Shown: positions 12,491 through 24,700 of the stretch, in pieces
Layout of the letters: every line of letters begins with the position of its first letter
Numbering within the stretch: the stretch's first letter is position 1
Origin: Numida meleagris
Taxonomy: Eukaryota; Chordata; Aves; Galliformes; Numididae
NCBI RefSeq assembly: GCF_002078875.1
Contig: NC_034410.1
Span: 82,837,258-82,901,257, forward strand
Reading direction: 5' to 3'
DNA length: 64,000 bases
The notes under the pieces: generated by a model
What the model was told of the DNA's origin: nothing
Database searches by the model: none
What the model saw: only the letters and a program-made list of their open reading frames with translations
Translations under genes and position numbers: made by a program

Positions 12491-14980
12491 GGCTATTTCC
12501 ATCCTCAAATACCTGACAAATTCTTTTAGACTTCTGTTGCTGGCCCGACTTTCTACCTATCATGTGCTCCTTTTGTGTTTACACTCATCAGAAAAACCTC
12601 TTGCTAAGTGGCATTTATATTTAAAGTCTTGATTGTCAAGGAAAATTAAACGGTCTGCTCTTCGGCCTTCGATACTTTTTTTTTTTTTAAATATCCTTAT
12701 TTTCTCATTAAGTTCCTTCTGAATTTCCTTCCCAGGGATTCTAATCTATAAGATCAAGTAAACTGAGGTTCGCAGTCCTGATTTTACTGCTTCGCTTACC
12801 AGCTTTCTCCAAATCCTGAAATCATTTGCCTCGAGTCAACAATCAGTCCGCTCAAAATCCACCAGCTTCTTCCTCCTTTGCGGTTAAATGCATGAAACAT
12901 GCCAAATGAGCACTACCCTTGGCTGTTAGAAATTTTTCATCTACAGACCTCCAACACTATCTGGCCAAAGCTTTTTTTGCACCCACAGCAAAATATCTGT
13001 ATAGCTGAAAGCCTCTGTGAAGACAACAGGCAGAAGACCTCTAGTTGCTTGCAAAAAGCACTAAGATTTCCTCCTTGTTCAGCATTATGTAAAATCCTCC
13101 ACACAAACTCACTTTTGTTCTTTCTGATTCTGCCTCAGACTCGACAAGAATGCTTCTGCTTTCATATTCAAGCTCTGTGCAAACAATGAGCCACCTAAAT
13201 TAAAGTGCAAACTCTCCTTTTCCTTCTGATCCTTCCTACACCTATCAAGATGATTTTAGTTTCTTTTTTAAATTCTCAGTTTAACTTATAGGGGGTTCCA
13301 TTTGTCTAGGAAACCGAATGAAGACAACAGCATCTACAAGCTATTAGTCTACTGATAAATTACTGCTTCCAGCCTAGTACTTAAAATGCTTAAACTCTTC
13401 AGTGCTGCTTTCTGCAACTTCTGGTATCTATCAGAATAGAGCTGTAGGAGAGGGCTGCCCTCTTTCCGCACTTAGGTTATTCCTGTAAGCTCTTAGTAGT
13501 TGGAGGCTCACTCTGAAATATTTGGCTTTTCTTCCTAGAAATGGGAGTACATAATTGATGTTTTCCCCCAAGACAAGAACATTTCATGCACTTCCACTGG
13601 AATGATTACCTTCAATATTTCCACAGGGATCTAAGTCTCCCATTTAGAGTCCACATGATCATTATGTAGCAGGTATAGCTGAGAGGAGGATCAAGATGGA
13701 TGTTATCTCAAAGCTTGTTCTTTCTTTTCCAACAGATCAATTGACCCAGAGGTTGAAGGGAAAGCTACAAGTTCGGTCTTAATACGGTCCCAGCATAAAT
13801 TTCCTTAAGTACTCTTATAAACAGGCTGGAGAATTATGATCTAAAATAGAACAATGTGGGGACTCGTATGGTTGAAAAATTGCAGTCAGAAGACAGCAGT
13901 CATCAACAACTCCGCACTGAACTGCTAAATAACCAGCAGAAGGGCATTTTAAGTTATTTCCTGGACCCAATTGCTTTCCAACAGCTTAATTAGTGGTTTT
14001 CATGACAGAATGGGTACAGTTTAAATATTTATAGATGGCACCAAGATAGCTCATATTTCAAATAACTTTGGTGAAACCATCCAAAATAAACTCTGAATCC
14101 ACAATTAAAAAAAAGTATTAGTATCACTGACTTTTTAATATTAAGCAAGTATCAGCCAAAAGAGTTTTAAACAAATACACTATACAATAAAAAAACAACA
14201 CAAAATACTATACAAAGAAGATAAATCAATGAAGTACTAATATAGAGGAGAATGAGGAGTTTACAGTGCAGTGAAAACTGTACACAGCCAAAACTAGACT
14301 GTTGCTAACAGAAGCAAGTTCCATTTCTAGGAAGAGTGTTATCCTAGACATTCAGTGAGGTCTGGAAAGCAATTACTGTTCCTTGGTGCTAATAATGCGT
14401 CACAGTTGGAATCCAATATTCAGTTTGGAACTCCAAGTTTTAAACTACTGACAAATAAAGACAAAGTACCCAAGAGACAGGAGACAGCAAGGATAATGGT
14501 TTTAGCAAATAAGGATTATAAGGTTCATAAGGAACAGTAAGAGGGTTGTTTGGATGTTTGTCACAAAAATGCAAAGAGAAAAAAGCCTGAAGATCATCCT
14601 GCTCACCACCTAAGAACCCACAGCCTAACCATGACGCAGTCTTTCAATACACAAAAGCAAGTTATGAAGAGGACAGCCATCAGTACATGTGTTCTGAATA
14701 GAACAAGGTTTAATCTTGCAGCTGAGATGGCTTGGATTAGAATAAAGCTTTACTAGAACAATAAGACAAAGGGACAGGACACCTAAGGATTTTATGGGAT
14801 CTCTTGCCTTTGATGATCTACAAGAGTATGATTGACAAGTGGTCCAAAAAGACTTGACTATGACCTACTATCACAGGCAAATAAACACCACTCACTTGCA
14901 TTTCTATGGCACAAAATATCTTTGCAGTTTGAAGTCCAGGATATTCTCTAGAATTTGGTTATTTAAAAAATACTCATGTC
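12491..14980. other. Unannotated intronic sequence
   Basis: AT-rich, with a T-run near 12677. No recognised exon, RNA gene or repeat family. The flank just after the preceding CR1 (to about 12600) may still be eroded element sequence. Confidence 0.45.
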
Positions 14981-15790
14981 AGGAACAGAATCTGAATGGT
15001 TGAAGTTGGAAGGACCTCTGGAGGTAATCTAGTCCAACCCTCCCACTCAAAAATGGCCACCCAGAGAAGGTTGCCCAGGACCATGACCAGTCAGCTTTTG
15101 AGCATCTTCAAGGATGGAGACTCCCATTAACTTTCTAGGCAACTTGCTTCAGTGCTCTTTCATCCTCACATTAAAAGATAATAAAAAGACCCAGAAAACA
15201 ACAACAACAACAAAAAGTCAACAAAATCCATCACCAACCATTTCATTTACTTCAGATAGATAGAATCTTTTATGTTTCAGTTTGTGCCTACTGCCTCCTG
15301 TCCTCTCATTGTGCACCACTGAAAAGAACCATCTTCCAGCCTTTTCATGCCTGCCCTTCAGGTATTTGTGCAAACTGATGAGACACACCTTTCAGCTCTG
15401 AGCCTCCTCGTTTCCAGGCTGAACAGTCCCAGTGGCCTCAGCCTTTCCTTGTAGGAGAGGTGCTCCAGTCCCTTAATCAGCTCTGTGGTCCTCCACTGGA
15501 CTCTCCAGTAGCTCTGTGTTTTGTACTGGGGGGCCCAGAACAGCATCCCAGGTGCGGCCTCACCTATGCTTTGTAGAGGGGCAGGATCACCTCCTTCAAC
15601 ATGCTGGCAATATTTTTCCTAATGCAGCCCAGCATAATATCACTGCTGACTTATGTTCAACTTGGTGCTTGTCAGGACACTCAGAGTCTGTTCTGCCAAA
15701 CTGTTTTCCAGCTGGGTTGCCCCCAGTATGTCCTAGTGACTGGGGTTGTTCCTCTCCAAGTGCAGGACTTACAAATTGCCTTTAGGTGAC
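14981..15790 (-). mobile_element. CR1 LINE fragment with ORF2 C-terminal remnant and internal insertion
   Basis: The plus strand starts 'gaacagaatctgaatggttg', 'gttggaaggacctctggagg' and 'taatctagtccaaccc', and ends around 'ctccaagtgcaggacttaca'. This is a CR1 copy on the minus strand of a subfamily different from the 7.3 kb copy. The minus-strand frame at 15546-15358 keeps KGLEHLSYKERLRPLGLFSL, the conserved C-terminal ORF2 region. Between about 15170 and 15265 the match is interrupted by A-rich sequence with an AAC microsatellite, then resumes with 'gtttcagtttgtgcctactg'. No intact protein. Confidence 0.9.
15195..15216. repeat. (AAC)n microsatellite inside CR1
   Basis: Five uninterrupted AAC/CAA units flanked by A-runs, lying within the interruption of the surrounding CR1 copy. 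It probably grew from an A-rich insertion. Confidence 0.85.
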
Positions 15791-18700
15791 AGGAATGGGA
15801 AGGTAAGACTTCTTACCAAATAATCAAGGATGAGTTGGTCTGTGACTCGTAACAAAAAGGAAAAAGATTAAACATTTTCTAGATTCTGTCTAAATACTAA
15901 TACTGTGGGAAGAACTTGAGAGAGGGTATGTATCCTTTCTGTGCTTTTGCACAAGAGTTTGGAGTAACAAAGTGCAAAGAAGGTCCTGACAGACCACAGT
16001 TCAAACCACTGAAATTTCATCTGCACATATATGAGAATGAACAATGCCATAGAGTATTTTGGCTCAGTTTGAAAGACAGAAAGTCTGAAACACTCTTCTT
16101 CTTGCTTTTTTCTAAATCACAATTTCACAATTTTTGTTCTGTGTCATCCTTCTTAGCAGCTCGACTTTAAGGTAAATAGAACTTCTTTACCGGGTTTACT
16201 TGAGCAATCTGTTTCCCCACCATCTTATTTTATACCTTGTCCTTTCAATATTCTCTTCTGTATTTTTCATCATCTACCAAATCTTTCTTCTGTTCTCCAC
16301 ATCATTTCAACAGCTCTCAACACTACTCTTAAGAGAAATAAACTCCTTACGTATTGCATTTGTAATGTCTTGCTACAACTTCAAGATCTTGTCAAGCCTG
16401 TTCTTCAAGCCACATGCACCTTCAAGCTAAATGAAATATATTTAAATGAAGTCTGAAATTACTACTTGATAAACAGCACCGCACTTGTACACTGTCTCAG
16501 TGACTCATCTCTTACCAGAGATCTAATACACATGCATGCCAAGATCGAACATAACAAAACAAATGTTTTCAAGATTAAGAAGAAACATACACACACAGAG
16601 GTTGGTATTGCCTAACTGAAATTAAGTGAAATTTCAGTGCACACACAACCAGCCTTCAAGCAACTTAACCTTCAGCTATAACTCAGGTTCAAATAGAGGA
16701 ATAAATAAAGGCAACAGCTTACAGAAATAATGACACTGGGAGGCAGGCTTCCAATTTTAAACCCTGCCTTTCACTATTGCTTCAGTCCCTTATTTTCCCA
16801 ATTTGTTAAACAGCTGTCTGCAATGCTTTGAGATGTAAGCAACGCACAGCACAGGCAGAGGTCTGTGCTGCTTTCAGTTAAGTCTATGGAGAGTTCAGAT
16901 AATGTCAGCGGAAACACAGTTTATAAAAAGCTGTATTTGCTCTCAATATTACCGCTAGTGAGAATGTTCTTTATTCTGGGTCACTGAGCATGTCTATCTG
17001 GTTCCAAGTACGGAAGCAAATTCTCAGTTATCACTCTGCTGTTTCAACATCCAAAACTCAGATGAAGAAATGCAGGTTTGTAATGATTCTACATTAGTTT
17101 CTCCCGTGTACTACTCTCTGTTATGAGCAAGCTTTGACTGGTAGAAGCCTGCTTTATTACAGATTATTTCACAGTACTGAGTTTGTATTTCCTCCGATGT
17201 ATGAGGAATGTTACTTGACAATTCACATCAGATAATCCTGGAATGTGGGTTCAGCTTTCATTTGAAGCACTTCTGCTTTATTACAAGTGTTCAGGTCAGT
17301 TTCTTCACGCAATATTCTAGTTTACTGAAACTTAACTACTCTATTTGAGATTTTCGCACCTTCACTGGTTGCAAAGTATTCCATATCTTTCCCATTTATT
17401 GTAGTAAAAAAAAATATTCAACTCTACTAGGTATGTCATCTTCCCTATGGCTCTCTGATTATCTTAATAATTCTTTCACACATGAAAGCAAGAAAAATGT
17501 TATTCAACTGTTTTCCAACCAAATACTACCAGCTTTCAGGAAAAAAAATATTGTATTCAGAAAAAAAAACAAAATGTAAATATTTATGTGCAAGATAAAG
17601 AGTAAGTGTCCTTTATTGCAGTAGTGCAGCTTCTTAATATCTTTGAGGAAGCCAGGAAATTCACCAAAATGAGCTTTCTTCAAAACTGCATTTAAAAAAA
17701 AATAAGCAACTCTCTCCAGCAGATGTCATTTAGGAGTAGAAAAGAGAACACAGAGGAATCAAAACAGATGTCAGTAGTAAGAGCTGTAGCGTAAATGTCT
17801 GTCTTGAAATTGCACACATGCGCATGCACACAGACACACACGCGACTGCACAAGAACAAACAACATTCCAATCTCATTTAAGCTGAAATTAAGATTCCAA
17901 TCTAAAGGTTGGTATGAGAGCATTCATTAATTTAGCCTTTTTTGAGGGGAGGAAAGGAGGAAAGACAACCTCGTTTATTTAAGTAACTATTCCAAGAAAA
18001 CTGATGATCTTCCTAACCGAACGTTAATTCTTCTACCTTTTCATTTGTTTACTGAACAAATCACATATCCTAGTATTACATGTAACAGGATTGAGAAATG
18101 AATTAAAAAATACCTTTTGGGGAAGGTTTCAACAAAATTTTATTTACATAGATAGATACTTAGAAGTGTTTGTACTGCTACCTCCCTTGTACATCAGAAC
18201 ACAAGCACACAGCAAACTTGCTGGAGATTTGTCAGAGTGCAGCACTAGAAATATTCAGCTTATCTTGAAATACATTAAAATCTATCCTTTAAGTATGAAC
18301 GTAGGTTCTGAAACCACATCTCAGCATCACAGACAAACTTGGTGCTTCTGCTCATTTCTTGTCAAAGGTACCATCTGTGACCAGCATCCAAGGTTATAAG
18401 TTGATAAATCAATTTTATGTGGACAGTGCTCTGATTTTTTTTTTAAACCTCTCCATGAGAGTCTGCATATACCAGGGTTTGGTCGTGAAATGAAATAAGC
18501 ATAAAAGTCATGATGTGTTTCTGTTATGCTCTGGATAGAAAATTGTCATATAGTAGATTACATATGACATGAAAAGGCATATACCAAAGACCTTGGGTAC
18601 AGGGTTAGAACTGCAAAGTTTAGCTAGCAGTTCTCATGTTTATCAGAAGGCAGGCACACAGAAGAGAAGGGAACCAAAACCTCATTCTGGTTTCAGCACT

Positions 18701-21700
18701 CAGTAACATCCCTCTGTTCTGAATCTACACTCCCCTCAATACTTGCTTGCACCACATGCACTCACTCACTTTTGGAAAGAGCAGAATATGGTATCACTTC
18801 ACATGCAAGAAGGAAGAACCCCCCCATTACCTGTTTTCAGTAACTGGATTTCCATCGAGAAACTGTCTCTCTCACTCTATGGATTCTGCTTCTTCCAGGC
18901 AAGCATCTGACATTTTTCAGACAGCATCCAGCCAGCAGTGTCCATGGAGCCTGCTCATCTGTGCAGAGTGTACACTCTGGAGCTTCAGTCATCTATGAAG
19001 TTAGCTTAGTCTCCACTGTCTTACTTCCCTTGCTAATGTTCCTATCTCCACATCAGCTTCGCTGAAAAAAGGGGGGCAGGGGAAGAATGCAAGCCAAGTA
19101 AAACTCACACACAGTCCATACAACCACAGGTTGTGTAAGAGCTGTTCCCTCACATTCTGCCTACTCACATCCCACTTGTGGCAACAAATAGTAAATCTCA
19201 ACATTTGCAATACAAGAATCTGTTGAGTCTCAGCTACCTTTAGATATCTAAATATGAACAAAGGAACTGTGCTCCCAGATTTGAGCAGCTGCTAAATTAC
19301 ACTGGGGAAAGAAATGCTCAGCATGCAGCCATTGCCCTACAGACCTCCACTGTGCACCTACTTATTTAGAACGCAGACAGAAGCTGCCAGGCCTCCTTTT
19401 TGAAATGTAAAAGAGCACCTATATTAGCAGTCTCCTCATTTGTTCATGTTTTTTCCTACCAACAAATACAACAGAGCTAAAGATACCCTAAGCCTAAAAG
19501 CGACTCAGAGAAGAATACAAGCATAACTAACTTTCTTGTGCAACTGAAACAAAATCAACATTCTAAGTAACTGGAGAGGCAAGGAAAAGGAGATAGAAGG
19601 ATCACAGCAGCATCTTAACCCCATCAACTACAGCAGGCAGTCGCTTTTCTAGCTCTTCAGACAGTTGATTTCAGTGAGCAACTGATGACAGTACATTTGC
19701 AAAGCTCAAAAATGGCTTACTTTGCAGGCTGTAATAGCGATAAAACAAAAATTGCTCAGTGTGGGAATAGAAGCTAGCATAAGACATCCCTCTTAGAAAA
19801 TTTTAAATAGTGACGTATAAGGGATGTGATCAGACACCTGCTTCTATCAGTAATGCAGTTCTGCAAAAGGTTTCTGCTGCATGGTGCAGGTGTCTTGGTC
19901 TATTCTCTTAATAACCTTGTTTCCAGAACAGAAGATGGCAAATCTGATGGGCAGGCTGTAGACTGCTACATGGGCACTGACTCCTTACTTTCTTAAATCC
20001 TGCTCTTCTTCCCCTAATAAACTTACTGAAAAAGCAGGCAGAGAGAAGACTGCGACTACCAAGTCTGAAGCTTAATACAGCTTAATACTGGCTTTAAAGC
20101 ATAAAGCATATTTCCTGTACGGACAAACAGTACAAACTACAAAGAGAAATCCATCACAGTTCGTTGAATATCATCTGCCAAGATAGTCCACCAGGCCTTT
20201 GTTTGCTCTGCACAGGTGAAAGGCCTATTGCCATGTTATTGTTTGCACCGCCTGCTTGCCTCCTGACAAGGGTGAGCACTGGAATAAGCAGGTCCCAGCT
20301 TGTTAGCACCACAAACTCTGAAATACTGATTTCACTCTGGTTTTGTCCAGAAATTTTAGCTGTGTCTTCCTGAGTTTTAAGCACAGTGTTGTGAAGCCCT
20401 ATTGCTCTTGGGGACCAGAAACAAGAATAAAGTAGGGTCTGAAATGGGATTTCAAGGAAGGCAGTGCAGCAGCATATAGGCTACATACATGATGCTACAG
20501 GGCAAAAAGAACACAATCCCAGTATGCCCAAAGTGTATGTCATCAAAAATGGATCCATGAAGTTAAAAATACCTAATGACAAACTACTACAGTTCAATGA
20601 CATTAGCAATGACACATTTTCACCATCAGCCTCTATTTAAAAAGCACTTCAAAACCCACTCACTAATATCAAAACTGATAGCATGCCAGCAGATCAGCTT
20701 GCTTAGATTCCTTGAATTAAGGGGACACACTACAACTTTTCCTTACTTACCTTTCCTCTCCCTGCCTCCCACCTCCCCACTCCAGAAAAATAAAACCATC
20801 ACGCAACAGTTAAATATTCTTACAGTGTCACAAGCATTTATCTGAAGTTTGCAATAAGAATGAATCCGGCTCTTATAGCTATTTCTAAGACCCATTTATA
20901 CTACAGCTGGATCAGTTCTTCCCTAGTTCACTTGCTTTCAATAGAGGCTTCATTCTCAATTCAAATGACAAATTTCTCCAGCAACAGCATACACATGGTT
21001 TCCTCAAACCTGGCATTCTTAGGTTTAATAACGCCTTCTAAATTGGCTGTGTTTTAATTACTATGTATACATATTACTTTGGAAAATCTGTGCAAAGTAG
21101 GCAAGCATTCAAATGCAATACATAAATAACGCAGCCAAAAAAGGATGTTTTAGCTACTGAATAGAACTGATCGTGTTGATTCATTTAGTCTTTAATGCAT
21201 TTTTCCAGCAAAAGCCTTACAACATGAACTAAAAGAACATAATCCCTTAAACATCAGGAATAAAACAAACTGTTGACCTCAATCTGTTCCCATCAACTTC
21301 CTTTATCTGAAAATTGGCTCTCATGCTAAATGAACAATATAAATAACAGCATTTAATGCGTGGTGTTTGCAGGATAAGCTACTACTGCTTTTCAAATCAT
21401 TCTAGGAGAAGTGTATTTGTTGAAGTTGTGATCTTATTCATATATTGCACCCTATTAAATACTTTCCTTCTTGCTCACTTTGGGCAGACACAATTTTTCA
21501 TTTCAGAGGACAAACAGCATAATCATCTCAATTTGTTAAGAAAATAACATCGCTTACCTTTGCTCAACTTTTAAATTTCACACAGTGGTTGTAAAAAGAA
21601 AAACCTTTGCTACCAGATCTCACAATTACTGTAGGAGGCAGGGAGTACAAGGGGAAAAAAAAAAAATCAGGATTTAAATACATTACAGATTTAGGTCTTT

Positions 21701-24700
21701 TCTGGACTTGTTATTAGCAGAATGCAAAAATCAGTGTGATTAGCTATGAAGCCCGAGTCACGCTTCATTCTGTGACACTGGCAGAAGTTCAGCGAGGTGA
21801 TCACTGTCAACAGAGAGCTTGTGACGTGGAGCTATTAAAGGTGTGTACATGCCGCAGCCAGCTACCAAAGTCACATTCTTATTGCCTTTGTCCTTCCCTT
21901 TATTTTACTGCTCTTTCATTCATGTGACATTTTAAATTAACGCAAGGTTTCCAACCTTTACACTACACCTTCCAAAGCAGAGGTTCTATTCTTGTTAGTT
22001 TCCAGAAACCTTCTATCAACCTTGATTTAAAAAGTAATGGCAGAATAAAATTTAAAATAAACAAACAAACCACCTCATGCTACAAATGTAAGCGTGACAG
22101 CTAAACTCCACTCATACAAAGAAAATATCCTCTGGCTATGACAGAATCTCTGTAACAAAGGCAAACAGAAATTATATGGCTATTATTTGACCATAGGAGA
22201 TCGTCCTAATAAGACTGCTCACATTAGTTTCAGGGGTGCATGTCTGTCTTTGACAAGTCTTTCTTTTTCTATAACTCTCTTCATACTAAAAAAGTAAATA
22301 ATCCACACTGGAAAAACAAGCAACAACACTTTTTGTTAATTAAAAAAAAACTCATTTCTTACCTTCCCAAGCTCAGGTTTGCTTTTACATCAGTTTTCCC
22401 AGCCCTGTGCTAGGTATCGCTGCCAGTTTATTCATCTACTGATTTAGAAATAAGTTTTTAATCACTCTGGATATCTTTAGGTCCCAGAGCTGTACTTGGA
22501 ACTTCTTTTGCCCAGAGCAAGCACACAATGCACCAACATATGATAGGAAGTCAGGAAGCAGTCATTAAAAACACACGTGAAGAGCACATCTTCATGAAGA
22601 GAATGTAAAAGCCAGACATTGGTAAGTGTCATGAGTTTGGTTTGTCATCACAGCCTATCCCCAGATGAGTCATGGTAACTCAAAACAGATCATTAGATAG
22701 TCACAACGCATACATAATTAAGCTTTTTTGAATAACAGGTGCACTTTGATATTTTTGAAGTAAAAACATCAAGTTACTGCATTCTGTGAACGTAAGATCA
22801 CTGAGGAAAGCAGTAATTTCATTCAAATGTTTATCTACTAGAAAGAAAAGGCTTTACAATCTTCCAACATCTGACATTTACATCTATTTCTGTACATGTT
22901 ATCAGACACCTCCAAACTCCTTGGAGTGGGGAAAATCTACATGCGATGACCTTAGGATCTTTAAATCTTTTTTTCCTGAAATCATGCAGCAAATTGAAGA
23001 CAAGTCATTTTTCTGTCAGGACCGCTGCATGTGCATGCACAGTTTGTACAGTAACTTCTTACGATTATAAACAGATTACAGTAAGTTGCACAGGCTTCCA
23101 AGTAGAGTTAATGCAATCTCTACATTCAATAAATATAGAGGGAGTTCTTCTTTGTTTATAAAAATGCAAATCATCATAGCACTTTACATGGATCTCTATA
23201 AGCTGTTCTGTTTCTAACTTCAGTTTTGTGCCATTAATCTTTTCATGTGTTCACGCTTAACATTCCATTTAACTAAATCCAAATATCACTAAGGTTATAA
23301 AAACCAGTTTAACCCACCCTTTGAATGCTTTTATTTTGTTGTTTTAAAAATAAAAAACTGAACTTCCAGATGGTCTTATTCACAAGGACTAAGAACAATT
23401 TAACCAAATCTCTCTCCAGCATCCACTGAACTCTGCAAGCCAAAGTACCAAGTTTCATAGCATCATGTAGGTCTCTGCTACGTGACAGACTGAACCATGC
23501 TTTATTTGCCAAGTGTCCACCAAAGCAAGTTTGCAACATTCTGTCCAGTAGGCTGGAAAACAATATGCTATCAGCTTGGTATACCAGACTAGAGAGAGCA
23601 TTTTGAATTCAGAGCAGGAAATAAGAAGCATAGAACTGTGGTGTGAGTAGGATAACCACTGGGGAAGGCAGGATAGGTTCTGTTAGAGCCATCCTAGGAC
23701 AGAGATCTACTACAGCACTGGTCACGTTAACACTGTCTTGAATATACCAGCCAATACAGTTGGAGCTGATTCAAAATAATTAACAGAGTAAAATAGCTGG
23801 TCCTCGCATCAGCATGATGAAAGTTGTGCAGGTGAACACTTGGGAGATACTTAGAGCTTTACATATCAAGATGGAACAGCCATGGCTTTTACATACTGCT
23901 GAGGAACACACAGAAGGAGAAAGAACGAAAAGTGAAATGAGAAATTACCAGGGAGAAAAATTAAGAAATGGCAGTCCCACTCGAAAAGCAACTCTATTTA
24001 AACAGTACCTTTGAGAAAGGGCATTACACAATATTCCTTCTTTTAAGTATATTGTTTAAGTTCTGTTCAATCTGTTACCCTCATATATAGACACTTAACT
24101 ATTCAGGTTATACATGCAATGCTGACATCAAATATGAAACTCTGATGACACCATGATCATCATTTATAATGTAAACTTTGTATTAGAAGTATCAAAAAAG
24201 TAGAAAAAAGTTTAATTTGAACACTCAGGTTGAATTTTAAAAATAATCGGTTTGAGGACAGAAGAAAAGAGGAATAAAAGGAATGTGTTACTCCTCTCCT
24301 CTGAATTCTTGTAAACTTCAGTATTCAACAACATCCAGTTCTGGAGCACTTCCAGTCTTTTCAGAATGAGACTGTCCTTGAAAAAGCATTTTAAGATGAT
24401 TTAATTGAAACACTGGAATCAACATGAATTTTAGTGCTTTCTACTCTGTAGCTACCCACCAAACATAGTGCAGGAAGCACTATAAAGCTTCTACACTTGG
24501 GGCCTAGCACACACCACTTCTAGCATGGATTTTGTGAGTACAAGAGGATTAACCTCAGATACCAGTGTTTAGCTGTTTGGCAGAGAGACATCCAACTCAG
24601 GACAATAAGGTTTCATATTTAAATTCAAATGCATAAAAGCAGCATCGGAAATAAGTAGAGAAAACTACTTTTTTGGAGGAAAGTAAGGAGCTTAGCTACA

